Positions 9,701 to 16,400 of a stretch of 26,573 nt of DNA are shown here, piece by piece (position 1 is the first letter of the stretch; each line of letters begins with the position of its first letter). The position numbers were made by a program, and so were the translations under genes. The stretch is from a virus: the IMG/VR virus record IMGVR_UViG_3300042458_001013, positions 1 through 26,573 of that record. One strand, written 5' to 3'. The notes beneath the pieces were generated by a model. The model was not told the origin of the DNA. It saw only the letters and a program-made list of their open reading frames with translations, and did not search any database.

Positions 9701-11392
9701 GCCCGAAGAACCTTGTGCCCCAGAAGTTCCTGATGTACCATTTGAACCTGAAGAACCTTGTGCTCCAGAAGTTCCAGAAGTTCCTGATGTACCATTTGTA
9801 CCAGAAGAACCTTGTGCTCCAGAAGTTCCTGATGTGCCTCTAGTTCCAGAAGTTCCCGATGAACCACCAGTACCACTTACTCCACTCGTCCCACTACTTC
9901 CAGAAGTTCCTGATGTGCCACTACTTCCAGAAGTTCCTGATGAACCCGATGTGCCAGAAGTTCCCGATGAACCACTTCCTCCGCCAGCTCCAGTTATACC
10001 AGAAGTTCCTGATGTACCACTTGTGCCAGAAGTTCCCGATGTGCCACGAGTTCCAGAAGTTCCTGATGTACCGCTTGTACCTGAACTACCACCAGCACCA
10101 CCAATACCGCTTGTACCAGAAGTTCCTGATGTGCCGCTTGTACCAGAAGTTCCTGATGAACCACTTACTCCGGAACTACCACTACTACCACCAGCACCAC
10201 TTACTCCAGAAGTTCCTGATGTTCCAGAAGTTCCACTACTACCATTTGAACCCGATGTGCCAGAAGTTCCCGATGAACCACTTGCTCCACTTGTACCACT
10301 ACTTCCACTAATTCCACTTGTACCAGCTGAACCAGTAGAACCTGAAGTTCCAGCCGAACCAGAAGTTCCTGATGTACCTCCACTACCAGAAGTTCCTGAT
10401 GTGCCAGAAGTTCCCGATGTACCACGAGTTCCAGAAGTTCCTGATGAACCTGATGTGCCAGAAGTTCCAGCCGAACCAGATGTTCCTGATGAACCAGAAG
10501 TTCCCGATGTGCCAGAAGTACCACTACTTCCACTTGTCCCACTACTTCCAGAAGTTCCTGATGAACCAGACGTTCCTGATGAACCTGATGTCCCACTACT
10601 TCCAGAAGTTCCTGATGAACCACTTGTACCACTACTTCCACTTGTGCCGCTTGTACCGCTTGTGCCAGACGTTCCTGATGTGCCGCTTGTACCTGATGTA
10701 CCAGACGTTCCAGAAGTTGCTGCTGCAAATCTTCTACTAATTCTTCCTGTTGTTGTATTAAGAACTAATACTTCGTTTGTTGTATTATCAGTTGGTATTG
10801 TATCGCCAGTAACAAACATTGAACCACTAACTGATAAACTACCAGTTATTTGTTGGGTATCGTTTGATGCATCACCAAATTTGTTACTTCCACTTGCGTA
10901 GATTATAGAAGATGAGATGTATGTTGCAAATAATTCCGTTGTATTTATTTTTCCAGCTACATTTAAATCTCCTTTGAATATACCACTACCAGTTACAATT
11001 AAAAAATCATTAATCGTAACTCCTGTATTAATTCTTACTCCTTGATTTGGAGATATTTGTGCAGTTACAGATCCTGATTTTATTCTATTAATATCACCAA
11101 TTGAATCTGCTGATATATTAAATAATCCACTACCATCTCCTCTAAATAATGATGCCGTTACAAATGATGAAACACTAAGTGAACCAGTTATTTGAGTATC
11201 CGATTTTAATTTCAACGGATTACTTCCAAATGAATCTATTTCATCCGTTTGTATTTTGGAAGCACTAAAATTTCCAACCACATCTACCGATTGTGATGAA
11301 AAACTAGCTATTCTACTTCCACTTACAAATAAAGAAATTGTATCTTTATTTTGTTGATTTAAACCATTAGGATTGTTACCCAAATACTCCAT
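3746..11392 (-). CDS. Giant tail fibre/adhesin with Gly-X-Y region and C-terminal Peptidase_S74 chaperone
   Basis: The 2548-aa product is almost certainly a trimeric fibre or host-recognition protein. Residues 1-225 are Ser/Gly-rich beta modules, including a GDGSGLFNI unit at about 85-93 and [17 protein letters not shown] at 158-174, both shared with the other giant fibre. Residues 226-729 are an uninterrupted Gly-X-Y stretch made mostly of GTS and GSS. Residues 730-1030 hold LTGTTDNG and two copies of the RTSDSPSFN motif with an NADLWDG element, known in other phage fibres. From about 1035 to 2400 there are eleven modules that begin with variants of [MLFI]-R-[AS]-PIFYDSDNT-x-YY. The C-terminus is an intramolecular chaperone of the S74 family with SDERLK (Ser2420, Lys2425). 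The gene starts 11 bases after the previous stop, so it is cotranscribed. The Gly-X-Y region has 6 Arg and no acidic residue that I saw. Which part binds the receptor is not visible. Confidence 0.9.
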   Translation of the reverse strand: MEYLGNNPNGLNQQNKDTISLFVSGSRIASFSSQSVDVVGNFSASKIQTDEIDSFGSNPLKLKSDTQITGSLSVSSFVTASLFRGDGSGLFNISADSIGDINRIKSGSVTAQISPNQGVRINTGVTINDFLIVTGSGIFKGDLNVAGKINTTELFATYISSSIIYASGSNKFGDASNDTQQITGSLSVSGSMFVTGDTIPTDNTTNEVLVLNTTTGRISRRFAAATSGTSGTSGTSGTSGTSGTSGTSGTSGSSGTSGSSGTSGSSGTSGSSGTSGSSGTSGSSGTSGSSGTSGTSGTSGSSGTSGSAGTSGTSGSSGTSGTRGTSGTSGTSGTSGSGGTSGTSGSAGTSGSTGSAGTSGISGSSGTSGASGSSGTSGTSGSNGSSGTSGTSGTSGVSGAGGSSGSSGVSGSSGTSGTSGTSGTSGTSGIGGAGGSSGTSGTSGTSGTRGTSGTSGTSGTSGTSGITGAGGGSGSSGTSGTSGSSGTSGSSGTSGTSGSSGTSGVSGTGGSSGTSGTRGTSGTSGAQGSSGTNGTSGTSGTSGAQGSSGSNGTSGTSGAQGSSGSNGTSGTSGTSGVSGSAGSSGTSGTSGISGSSGTSGISGSSGTSGTSGTSGISGSAGSSGTSGTSGTRGTSGTSGTSGVNGSSGTSGTSGTSGASGSSGTSGTSGTRGTSGTSGSSGTSGTSGSGGTSGTSGTSGTFGSGGTSGTSGTSGTSGTSGTRGTSGTSGLLSLTGTTDNGVITLNGTAPNATVEANLRFDGTTLAVTGNATISGDLTVSGTTTYINTTTLNIGDNIITLNADIGASTAPTENAGIEVKRGNASTVSFYWNESTDRWYADNTLEVGGNVVLSGTIDTGQGATEVYLMNQNVRTSDSPSFNRITSTVATGTSPLAVTSTTVVTNLNADLWDGYQFSDYLNQAVRTSDSPSFNKIRLTAAGNSSGGNILMGPAGEGSNKFSTLTGTHYNATSQAQGTTIIGAYNSAAANQIYIGGNIYEANPATQIDFYTHNAITHATGGSLRMNINSSGNITANVDFRAPIFYDSDNTAYFINGAGNSNLNTLQAYSYQGNSNVAGTGNASYHPSGIYSTGTNWLYGTMYLNGNSINDVSYIGMIGGNNTPINITGAAHKYLTINPGNGYEAMVRYIGGSGSSWYVGKRTSSQLVGTESFHFYSEAAGRTVAGIDTSGNMFSDGSMRSPIFYDQDNTAFFLNPATTATSLRVAGGIKQDNLVGRPYAVWGATGATGAVVIKFPGGTGNYGMIHAVIDIYEYNGNAASTVRVGGHNWNGAWYNINAEVIGQTDKPVRVGVKDGRYCIVIGNGSSSWSYGQVVLRKIQNGSYYSGIMDVAEGYSVAIESDSYSNISGDLRNLRTPVSFYAGTNVQAGSAMYSPIYYDSNNSAYYVDGDNQSRLLALKVGNSGNFNGGNTYALQLSHNNRYLIGLSNTAYSNSYYPWLVNDGWNGYEALIFHFNGIGDRFYFNRAGQMQADGDMRAPIFYDSNNTGYYTDPASTSNLLGLNVNSTLNMYARSYYTNYLVSRDRGGLMGDYNSTGTADKVIWTIGESWPLGNMYGLAYEYGSGYDHHLALRNNGTTYSRFGFSGGMVITGTGTATSDWRAPVFYDSADTTFRLDLNSSSRLRNLYVGDGGSDWSDPGGWGTQLHVSNGPHSIIRVYARSEGIETGMFSHVGGLSVVGSFTNHDLRITRGGSYRMYFYSGYTYSEGYLQAASSMRAPIFYDSDNTEYYTDLNGGSYVRGRFEVAGGHGNSTIRLTARGNEMGTGTPSYLQMWVSEPGVTWNDGGFGFNVQNDGGGPGGFSRINGGQGQAYMRFNTGGNTYFYNTNTSGTRYSTMEWYSNGTVYANDYLTGGNSLRAPIFYDSNDTSYYVNPNGTARLNYVAANGGIRVDANEHIYLDYNYGQTIFGVYTSVRFQGIFSMGTPWRMPVDGTSLGNLYGLSWSHPNAGGQASYLNTHGLLVVENGTTNAAIASVIWARADMRSPIFYDHDTGWYLDANGTSNLNRFTNRTHAAMNRGHHWITPRFDYTGDTNYWTGTFGWGTSAGNWDNAWKAGFAGWDIWGGGTGHPQGGGYIHAQGIVSGQHYATSDGGAAYGWMMVGAGDATANRYWARGKWGGGVSGWKEFAMYGGGGSGDLRANVFYDSDDTGYYADFNSTSNSCIRQRGGTLHGPNPTWGAYLYVGSNGRPDGTASVVTTNGNLHLDCQNGYETYINHYSGNRTYLYEIRTNFIYDRDNTGYYLDINGGNRLNEIYIDQGYNYGWWRNYGCTGLYNQSYGRGIWAAECGGNPYGNYTTYDGGRNGWQGWGIGSRYTFMSTMGDNVGVHDSARGWVWLMSGAILYLYYAGSDRMSMQPYGVYVYNDIRSPIFYDHDTGYYGDFNSTSRFNYIINNNIYCYDWIFAQGNIIAYYSDERLKTKIGNIENPLEKISKLNGFYYVNNELAHSVGYTDTKVQLGLSAQEVQSILPEIVHLAPFDTDIDSETKEIKGSKSGENYLTIDYDKLVPLLVEAIKEQQTIIEKQNNEISEIKEMLKTLFDRK
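3749..4135 (-). other. Peptidase_S74 intramolecular chaperone domain (residues 2420-2548)
   Basis: The domain starts at YY-SDERLK. In the S74 family (for example endosialidase NF) the Ser and the Lys five residues later form the self-cleavage dyad, and cleavage occurs just before the Ser. Here these are Ser2420 and Lys2425. Further family signs are the conserved LGLSAQEVQSILPEIV and a C-terminal helix with a heptad-like pattern (LVPLLVEAIKEQQTIIEKQ). The domain helps the fibre trimerise and is expected to be released after folding, leaving a mature chain of 2419 residues. Confidence 0.9.
4190..8300 (-). repeat. Eleven FYDS-type fibre modules
   Basis: In residues ~1030-2400 of the S74 fibre, the motif PIFYD-[SHQ]-[DN]-NT-x-YY followed by D-[LPF]-N-[GS] and an S-x-L-x-x-L strand recurs eleven times at intervals of roughly 100-140 residues. 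Between motifs the sequences differ strongly, with many Trp, Tyr and Gly. Such a scaffold with conserved joints and variable loops is typical of S74-type fibres, where each module forms one turn of a trimeric shaft. Confidence 0.8.
9206..10717 (-). repeat. Collagen-like Gly-X-Y region, ~504 residues, of the S74 fibre
   Basis: Residues 226-729 are Gly in every third position, with X-Y mostly Thr-Ser or Ser-Ser and occasional Ala-Gly, Val-Ser, Ile-Ser, Ala-Gln, Asn-Gly or Thr-Arg. There is no Pro and no Asp or Glu that I found. At DNA level the 9-base units largely alternate between two synonymous forms, giving an 18-base period. Such regions form triple helices in other phage fibres, but the lack of Pro makes this less certain. 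Confidence 0.9.
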
Positions 11393-11403
11393 TATCTAAA
11401 ACT

Positions 11404-11736
11404 TTATGTTATTTCTAAAACCGAAACAATTACATCTGCTGAATTTGCTAACGATGATGTCACCGAAATAAAATCAGTTGCTTCTAATACAACTTTTTGC
11501 TCACCACCTACTAATACAGTAGAGCTGCCTGGCATAATTAATGCATCTTTAACAACATATACAGTTTTATTTCCGGATGCATCTCTCATCATCACACTTA
11601 CTGATATATTATTTGAATTTACATTTGCCACATTCACACCAATCACGGTTGTAGATGAACCAGCGGGAGTTTCGTAAACTTTAACCCCAGTTGTTCCTAT
11701 TGAACCAGTTATACTATTTTTAAATGTATTTGCCAT
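11404..11736 (-). CDS. Small beta-rich virion-type protein
   Basis: This 110-aa protein has a repetitive strand pattern: VYETPAGSSTTVIGVNVAN, then ISVSVMMRD, KTVYVVKDALIMPGSSTVLV, KVVLEATDFISV and a final VIVSVLEIT. Proteins with the same 'T-PAG-x-x-T-V-I-G ... G-x-x-KVVL ... VI-x-SVLE' pattern are, as I recall, common next to tail or fibre genes in cyanophages and uncultured marine phages, without a defined role. The two ends of this protein also match the two ends of the 305-aa protein at 23987-24904, so the domain occurs twice in this window. It sits 11 bases upstream of the S74 fibre gene and 12 bases downstream of another small gene, in a tight operon. A structural role, perhaps as a fibre connector or decoration protein, is inferred from context. 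Confidence 0.8.
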   Translation of the reverse strand: MANTFKNSITGSIGTTGVKVYETPAGSSTTVIGVNVANVNSNNISVSVMMRDASGNKTVYVVKDALIMPGSSTVLVGGEQKVVLEATDFISVTSSLANSADVIVSVLEIT

Positions 11737-11748
11737 TTCTTTTTATTT

Positions 11749-12027
11749 TTATCCTAATGCTATTGCAAAAGCTATTGCTGAATCTAATACGTTTACACCA
11801 TCAACTAAATATCCGCCAGCTGTTAAATTCATAGAACCTGTCATACTAACCGAACCACTAATAGATAATTTATTAGTAACATCCAAATTGGCAAATGCCG
11901 CCTGTTGTACATCAATTGTACCTTTGAATGAACCAGTTAATGAACCTGTGAATGAGCCACTTAAATTTGCGTAAGCAGATGAGGCTTGGGTAATTGAGCC
12001 AGAAAATATAGGACTGTGTATAATCAT
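11749..12027 (-). CDS. Small fibre-module protein (GSFTGS type)
   Basis: The 92-aa product is built from the same Ser, Thr and Gly-rich beta strands as the giant fibres: SGSFTGSLTGSFKGTIDV followed by KLSISGSVSMTGSMNL. It ends in a short Ala-rich segment (VLDSAIAFAIALG) that looks like an amphipathic or buried strand or helix rather than a true membrane anchor. It may be a short fibre piece or a fragment left after duplication of fibre modules. It is intact, starts with ATG, and has a promoter-like motif 26 bases upstream, so it is more likely a working gene. It opens the short operon that leads to the S74 fibre. No catalytic motif is visible and the function is unknown. Confidence 0.7.
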   Translation of the reverse strand: MIIHSPIFSGSITQASSAYANLSGSFTGSLTGSFKGTIDVQQAAFANLDVTNKLSISGSVSMTGSMNLTAGGYLVDGVNVLDSAIAFAIALG

Positions 12028-12053
12028 TTATATTTATATACTTTTGTTATAGG

Positions 12054-12064
12054 TATAAATATAA
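12054..12064 (-). promoter_or_regulatory. Putative late promoter motif (TTATATTTATA)
   Basis: The coding strand reads TTATATTTATA and ends 26 bases before the ATG at 12027. It lies in the only sizeable gap of the small-gene cluster and would drive the operon of two small genes plus the S74 fibre. Confidence 0.42.
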
Positions 12065-12076
12065 GTAATTTTCCTT

Positions 12077-12520
12077 TTAAGGTTTCACCGGCCAAGTTAT
12101 ACTAAATGGATTAGTTTGAGATGTAATATCTCTTAAAGATTGTCTGTAATCAGACCAAATTGCTTTTGTTTCGGATGGAATATCTCCCAATTGTGTCCAA
12201 TCACATTCAGATAATAATTCATTTCGAGTTTCTCTAACAATAAACCATTGATTTTCCAATCTATAATCTATTTCACTTTGAGATGCATCAGCTTGAATCC
12301 AATTTTGATAATATACACCATCGGTTAAAACAGGAGTTCCTTCGGTAATATTTTTTGTGTAATCGTTTGGCATCGGAGTTGGAGTAACAACATACATATC
12401 CCACTCATTCAAAGCTTCATCAGATAATTCGGCAGGTAAACTTACATTTGGATAAGCTGCTCTTAATTCAGAAATACTATATGGATAGTTTATTGTTTCA
12501 TCTATAATTCGTAAATACAT
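12077..12520 (-). CDS. Tail (fibre) assembly chaperone-like protein
   Basis: The 147-aa protein carries, at residues 97-131, the segment ETRNELLSECDWTQLGDIPS followed by W-x-x-YRQ-x-LRDI. This 'R-N-x-LL-x-x-x-DWTQL-x-D-[IL]-P ... W-x-x-YRQ-x-LRD' signature is characteristic of the phage tail assembly chaperone family (PF16778) and of related tail fibre assembly proteins. These are usually encoded next to fibre or adhesin genes and help them fold or attach. The N-terminal half is more variable (YPYSISELRAAYPNVSLP). The start codon lies 1 base after the stop of the upstream adhesin-like gene, so the two are translationally coupled, which suggests that adhesin as a partner. The partnership is inference; the family is clear from the motif. 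Confidence 0.75.
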   Translation of the reverse strand: MYLRIIDETINYPYSISELRAAYPNVSLPAELSDEALNEWDMYVVTPTPMPNDYTKNITEGTPVLTDGVYYQNWIQADASQSEIDYRLENQWFIVRETRNELLSECDWTQLGDIPSETKAIWSDYRQSLRDITSQTNPFSITWPVKP

Positions 12521-12521
12521 A

Positions 12522-13427
12522 TTATTTGAAATTTAAAGGTATTGATGCAAAATTTGATAAACCAGTACAATTATTAAATGCATCAGTTCCAGCTGGCGTT
12601 GGAATTCTATTCCATAGTTCAGGTGCAGTTCCAGTCAATGCATTTGTAGTTGAACTCATATTATATAAGTTAGTAAATGTTGTTACATTCGTATTATTTG
12701 TAAATTGTAACACATTTGTTAATGCTCTACAATTTCTAAATGTACCAGAAAAAGTTGTTACGCTTGTGTTTAAATCAAATAATGTAGATGGTACAGATGT
12801 TAAGCCAGAACACGCAAAGAAACAAGATGCAAAAGATGTTACTAATGGAACATTATCAAATAATCCAGTTGGTACTGTTGTTATTGTTGGTATTGATGAA
12901 AATGCACTATTGAATGATGTTGCATTTGGAGAAAAATCAAAAATATCAGCTGGTATTGCCGTTATTCTAGTACCATTCATAAAGTTTGTAAAATTAAGTA
13001 CTTCTGCTAAACCAGTGTATCCACCAACTCCACTCAAAGATGCACTACCAGGTATTGCTGTTAAATTTAAACACCCATAAAAGTTTATAGTTCTTAAACC
13101 AACAATTCCCCATTGAACTAATTCAGTAATAAGAGTTCTAATAGATGCATTATTGTTTACAGCAAATCCAGGCATAAATCCACTTATAGTAATTGTATAA
13201 GTTCCAGCATTTACATACGTGTGTGTTCTATTTATAGAATTACTTGCAGTTATTAAAGGTGAATTGGCAGAACCATCTCCCCAACTTATTATTAAACTAG
13301 GAGTAAGTCCACCATAATCAACCAATGGAGTTGTAAATACAGTATTAGAAGTAGTTGTTGTTACTTTAAATACAAATGGATATGCCTCCGAACCTTCTTG
13401 TGATACTAATCTTCTAAATATTCCCAT
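12522..13427 (-). CDS. Putative adhesin: PKD-like domain plus BspA/DUF285-like repeats
   Basis: The 301-aa product has a PKD-type beta domain at about residues 20-83, with LIISWGDG (45-52) and HTYVNAGTYTITISG (69-83). From about 158 on it has leucine-rich repeats of ~27 residues of the BspA/DUF285 kind: IPADIFDFSPNATSFNSAF, VPTGLFDNVPLVTSFASCF and VPSTLFDLNTSVTTFSGTF, with Cys and Asn at loop positions. In other phages and in bacterial surface proteins these repeats mediate binding to proteins or glycans, so a receptor-binding or tail-tip role is likely. No signal peptide is present, which fits a virion protein. It follows the 3491-aa fibre gene after 16 bases and is coupled to the chaperone-like gene. 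It could instead decorate the fibre rather than bind the host. Confidence 0.78.
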   Translation of the reverse strand: MGIFRRLVSQEGSEAYPFVFKVTTTTSNTVFTTPLVDYGGLTPSLIISWGDGSANSPLITASNSINRTHTYVNAGTYTITISGFMPGFAVNNNASIRTLITELVQWGIVGLRTINFYGCLNLTAIPGSASLSGVGGYTGLAEVLNFTNFMNGTRITAIPADIFDFSPNATSFNSAFSSIPTITTVPTGLFDNVPLVTSFASCFFACSGLTSVPSTLFDLNTSVTTFSGTFRNCRALTNVLQFTNNTNVTTFTNLYNMSSTTNALTGTAPELWNRIPTPAGTDAFNNCTGLSNFASIPLNFK

Positions 13428-13443
13428 AACTTTAAATATAATA

Positions 13444-16400
13444 TTAACTTAAATTTTTACCGGCTACAAATCCATAATATGTAGTACCACCATTAAATGT
13501 GTAGAATACTAATACATCAACACCAGACGATGTTAGAATTGGTGCACTTCCACCAGCCCAATCAATACTAGCAGGCCATGTAATTGAATATGCCCCAGCA
13601 TTTACAACTACTAAAGTAAATCCAAATGCGTTTGATGCAGGTGGGTTAGTAAACGTTATTGTTGATGTACCATTAAATTGTCTTCTAAAGTTGTTTGCTG
13701 TTGATAAATCTAAAGTTACACTACCACCAGTTGATAAATCAGAATAAGTTTCTCTGAATGTTGTTGATGCAATATAATTTGTTGAACTTATATATCCACT
13801 AGCTCCTATATTTCCAGTTAAGCTTATTGTAGTACCATCAAATGTTAAATTAGGTTCGGCCTGAACGCCTATTGGTGAATCTATATATGTAAGTACTGCA
13901 TTATTAGTTGTACCTGTTATTTGCAATCCAGATGTACCAGAAGTTCCGGAACTGAATCCTACTGCCGATGTACCACTACTACCACTTATTCCAGAAGTTC
14001 CAGAAGTAAATCCAGGTGCATTTGTTCCAGAAGTTCCAGAAGAACCAGCTGCTCCAGTAGAACCATTAGCTCCACTAGTACCACTACTTCCAAAGAATGT
14101 ACCATCCAATCCAGAAGTTCCTGATGTCCCAGACGTTCCAGAAGTAGATGTTAAGCCGGATGTACCAGCCGAACCACTTGTACCAGAAGTACCACTACTA
14201 CCAAAGAATGTTCCATCAAATCCAGATGTACCACTAGTTCCAGAAGTTCCGTTTGACCCACTTATACCGCTTGTGCCAGAAGTTCCTGATGTTCCACTCG
14301 TACCACTACTTCCAAATAAAGTTCCATCTAAACCAGAAGTTCCCGATGTACCAGAAGTTCCTGATGAACCACTTACTCCAGAAGTTCCTGAAGTTCCTGA
14401 TGTACCAGAAGTTCCACTGCTACCAAAGAATGTTCCATCGAATCCAGAAGTTCCTGATGTACCAGACGTTCCTGATGAACCACTTACTCCACTTGTGCCA
14501 GAAGTACCGCTTGTTCCCGATGTACCACTACTACCAAAGAATGTACCATCAAATCCAGATGTACCGCTTGTACCGCTTGTACCAGAAGTTCCATTAGTTC
14601 CGTTTTCTCCACTTGTGCCAGAAGTTCCCGAAGTACCAGATGTACCTGATGAACCGAAGAATGTACCATCCAATCCGCTTGTACCAGAAGTTCCGCTTGT
14701 ACCAGAAGTTCCGCTTTCTCCAGATGTGCCAGACGTTCCTGATATTCCAGAAGTTCCACTACTTCCAAACATTGTACCATCCAAACCAGAAGTTCCAGAT
14801 GTTCCATCCGTGCCACTTATACCACTTGTACCGCTTGTACCATTTTCACCAGAAGTTCCAGAAGTTCCAGAAGTTCCCGATGAACCAAAGAATGTACCAT
14901 CTTGTCCAGAAGTTCCCGATGTACCGCTTGTACCAGAAGTTCCTGAAGTACCGGATGTTCCTGATGTGCCACTTTCTCCGCTTGTACCAGATGAACCAAA
15001 GAATGTTCCATCTAAACCGCTTGTACCAGAAGTTCCATCTGTACCGCTGATTCCACTTGTACCATTTGTACCATTCTCTCCAGAAGTTCCTGATGAACCA
15101 CTTGCTCCAGAAGTTCCTGATGACCCAAAGAATGTTCCATCTAAACCACTTGTACCAGAAGTTCCCGATGTACCATCACTTCCGTTTATACCACTTGTGC
15201 CAGATGTTCCCGATGTACCACTACTTCCACTAGCTCCAGAAGTTCCTGATGAACCGAAGAATGTACCATCTTGTCCAGAAGTTCCTGATGTGCCATCTAT
15301 TCCAGATGTACCATCACTTCCGTTTACACCACTCGTACCAGAAGTACCACTACTTCCACTTTCTCCAGAAGTTCCTGATGAGCCAAAATATGTTCCGTCT
15401 AAACCAGATGTGCCAGATGTTCCCGATGTACCACTTACTCCAGAAGTTCCTGATGTACCATCACTTCCAGAAGTTCCTGATGTGCCATCACTACCAGAAG
15501 TTCCCGATGTGCCAGAAGTTCCTTCAGAACCATTTGTACCTGAAGTTCCTGATGTGCCACTTGTACCATTACTTCCCGATGTACCACTTGTACCATCACT
15601 TCCAGAAGTTCCCGATGTGCCATCTATACCAGATGTACCCGAAGTTCCTTCAGAACCATTTGTACCAGAAGTTCCAGCCGAACCATTTGTGCCAGAAGTT
15701 CCTGAAGTTCCAGATGTACCATCTGAACCACTTGTACCGCTTGTGCCAGATGTGCCCGAAGTTCCATCACTACCACTTATACCAGAAGTTCCTGATGTGC
15801 CAGAAGTTCCCGATGTACCATCTAATCCACTTGTTCCAGAAGTTCCTGATGTGCCACTTGTCCCAGAAGTTCCTTCAGAACCATTAGTACCACTAGTGCC
15901 GCTTGTGCCACTACTACCACTTGTACCACTACTACCACTTGTACCTTCGGTTCCCGATGTACCAGAAGTTCCTGATGTGCCAGAAGTTCCTGATGTGCCA
16001 CTACTACCACTCGTACCGCTTGTACCAGAAGTTCCCGATGAACCTTCACTACCAGAAGTTCCCGATGTGCCAGAAGTTCCTGATGTTCCAGAAGTTCCGC
16101 TTGTGCCACTACTTCCAGATGTACCATCACTACCTGATGTTCCCGATGTGCCAGAAGTTCCAGATGAACCAGAAGTTCCTGATGAACCAGTTGAGCCTGA
16201 AGTGCCAGAAGTTCCTGAAGAACCTGAAGTACCACTACTTCCAGCTTCACCATCCGAACCACTTGTACCAGAAGTTCCTGATGAACCAGTTGAGCCTGAA
16301 GTGCCAGAAGTTCCTGAAGAACCTGAAGTACCAGAAGTTCCTGATGTACCAGCCGAACCAGATTCACCAGCAGTACCCGAAGTGCCCGCAGTTCCACTAC

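Noticed and set aside
8922-10901. Plus-strand open frame of 659 codons, also Pro-x-Val-Pro rich
   Set aside because: Same cause: antisense of the Gly-X-Y region of the S74 fibre. It has no recognisable domain outside the repeat.
11749-12027. Membrane anchor in the Ala-rich end of the 92-aa protein
   Set aside because: The hydrophobic stretch is only about 11 residues and interrupted by Asp and Ser, too short to span a membrane.
12526-13080. Plus-strand open frame of 184 codons opposite the adhesin-like gene
   Set aside because: No recognisable motif. The minus-strand frame has a PKD domain and leucine-rich repeats and fits the operon.
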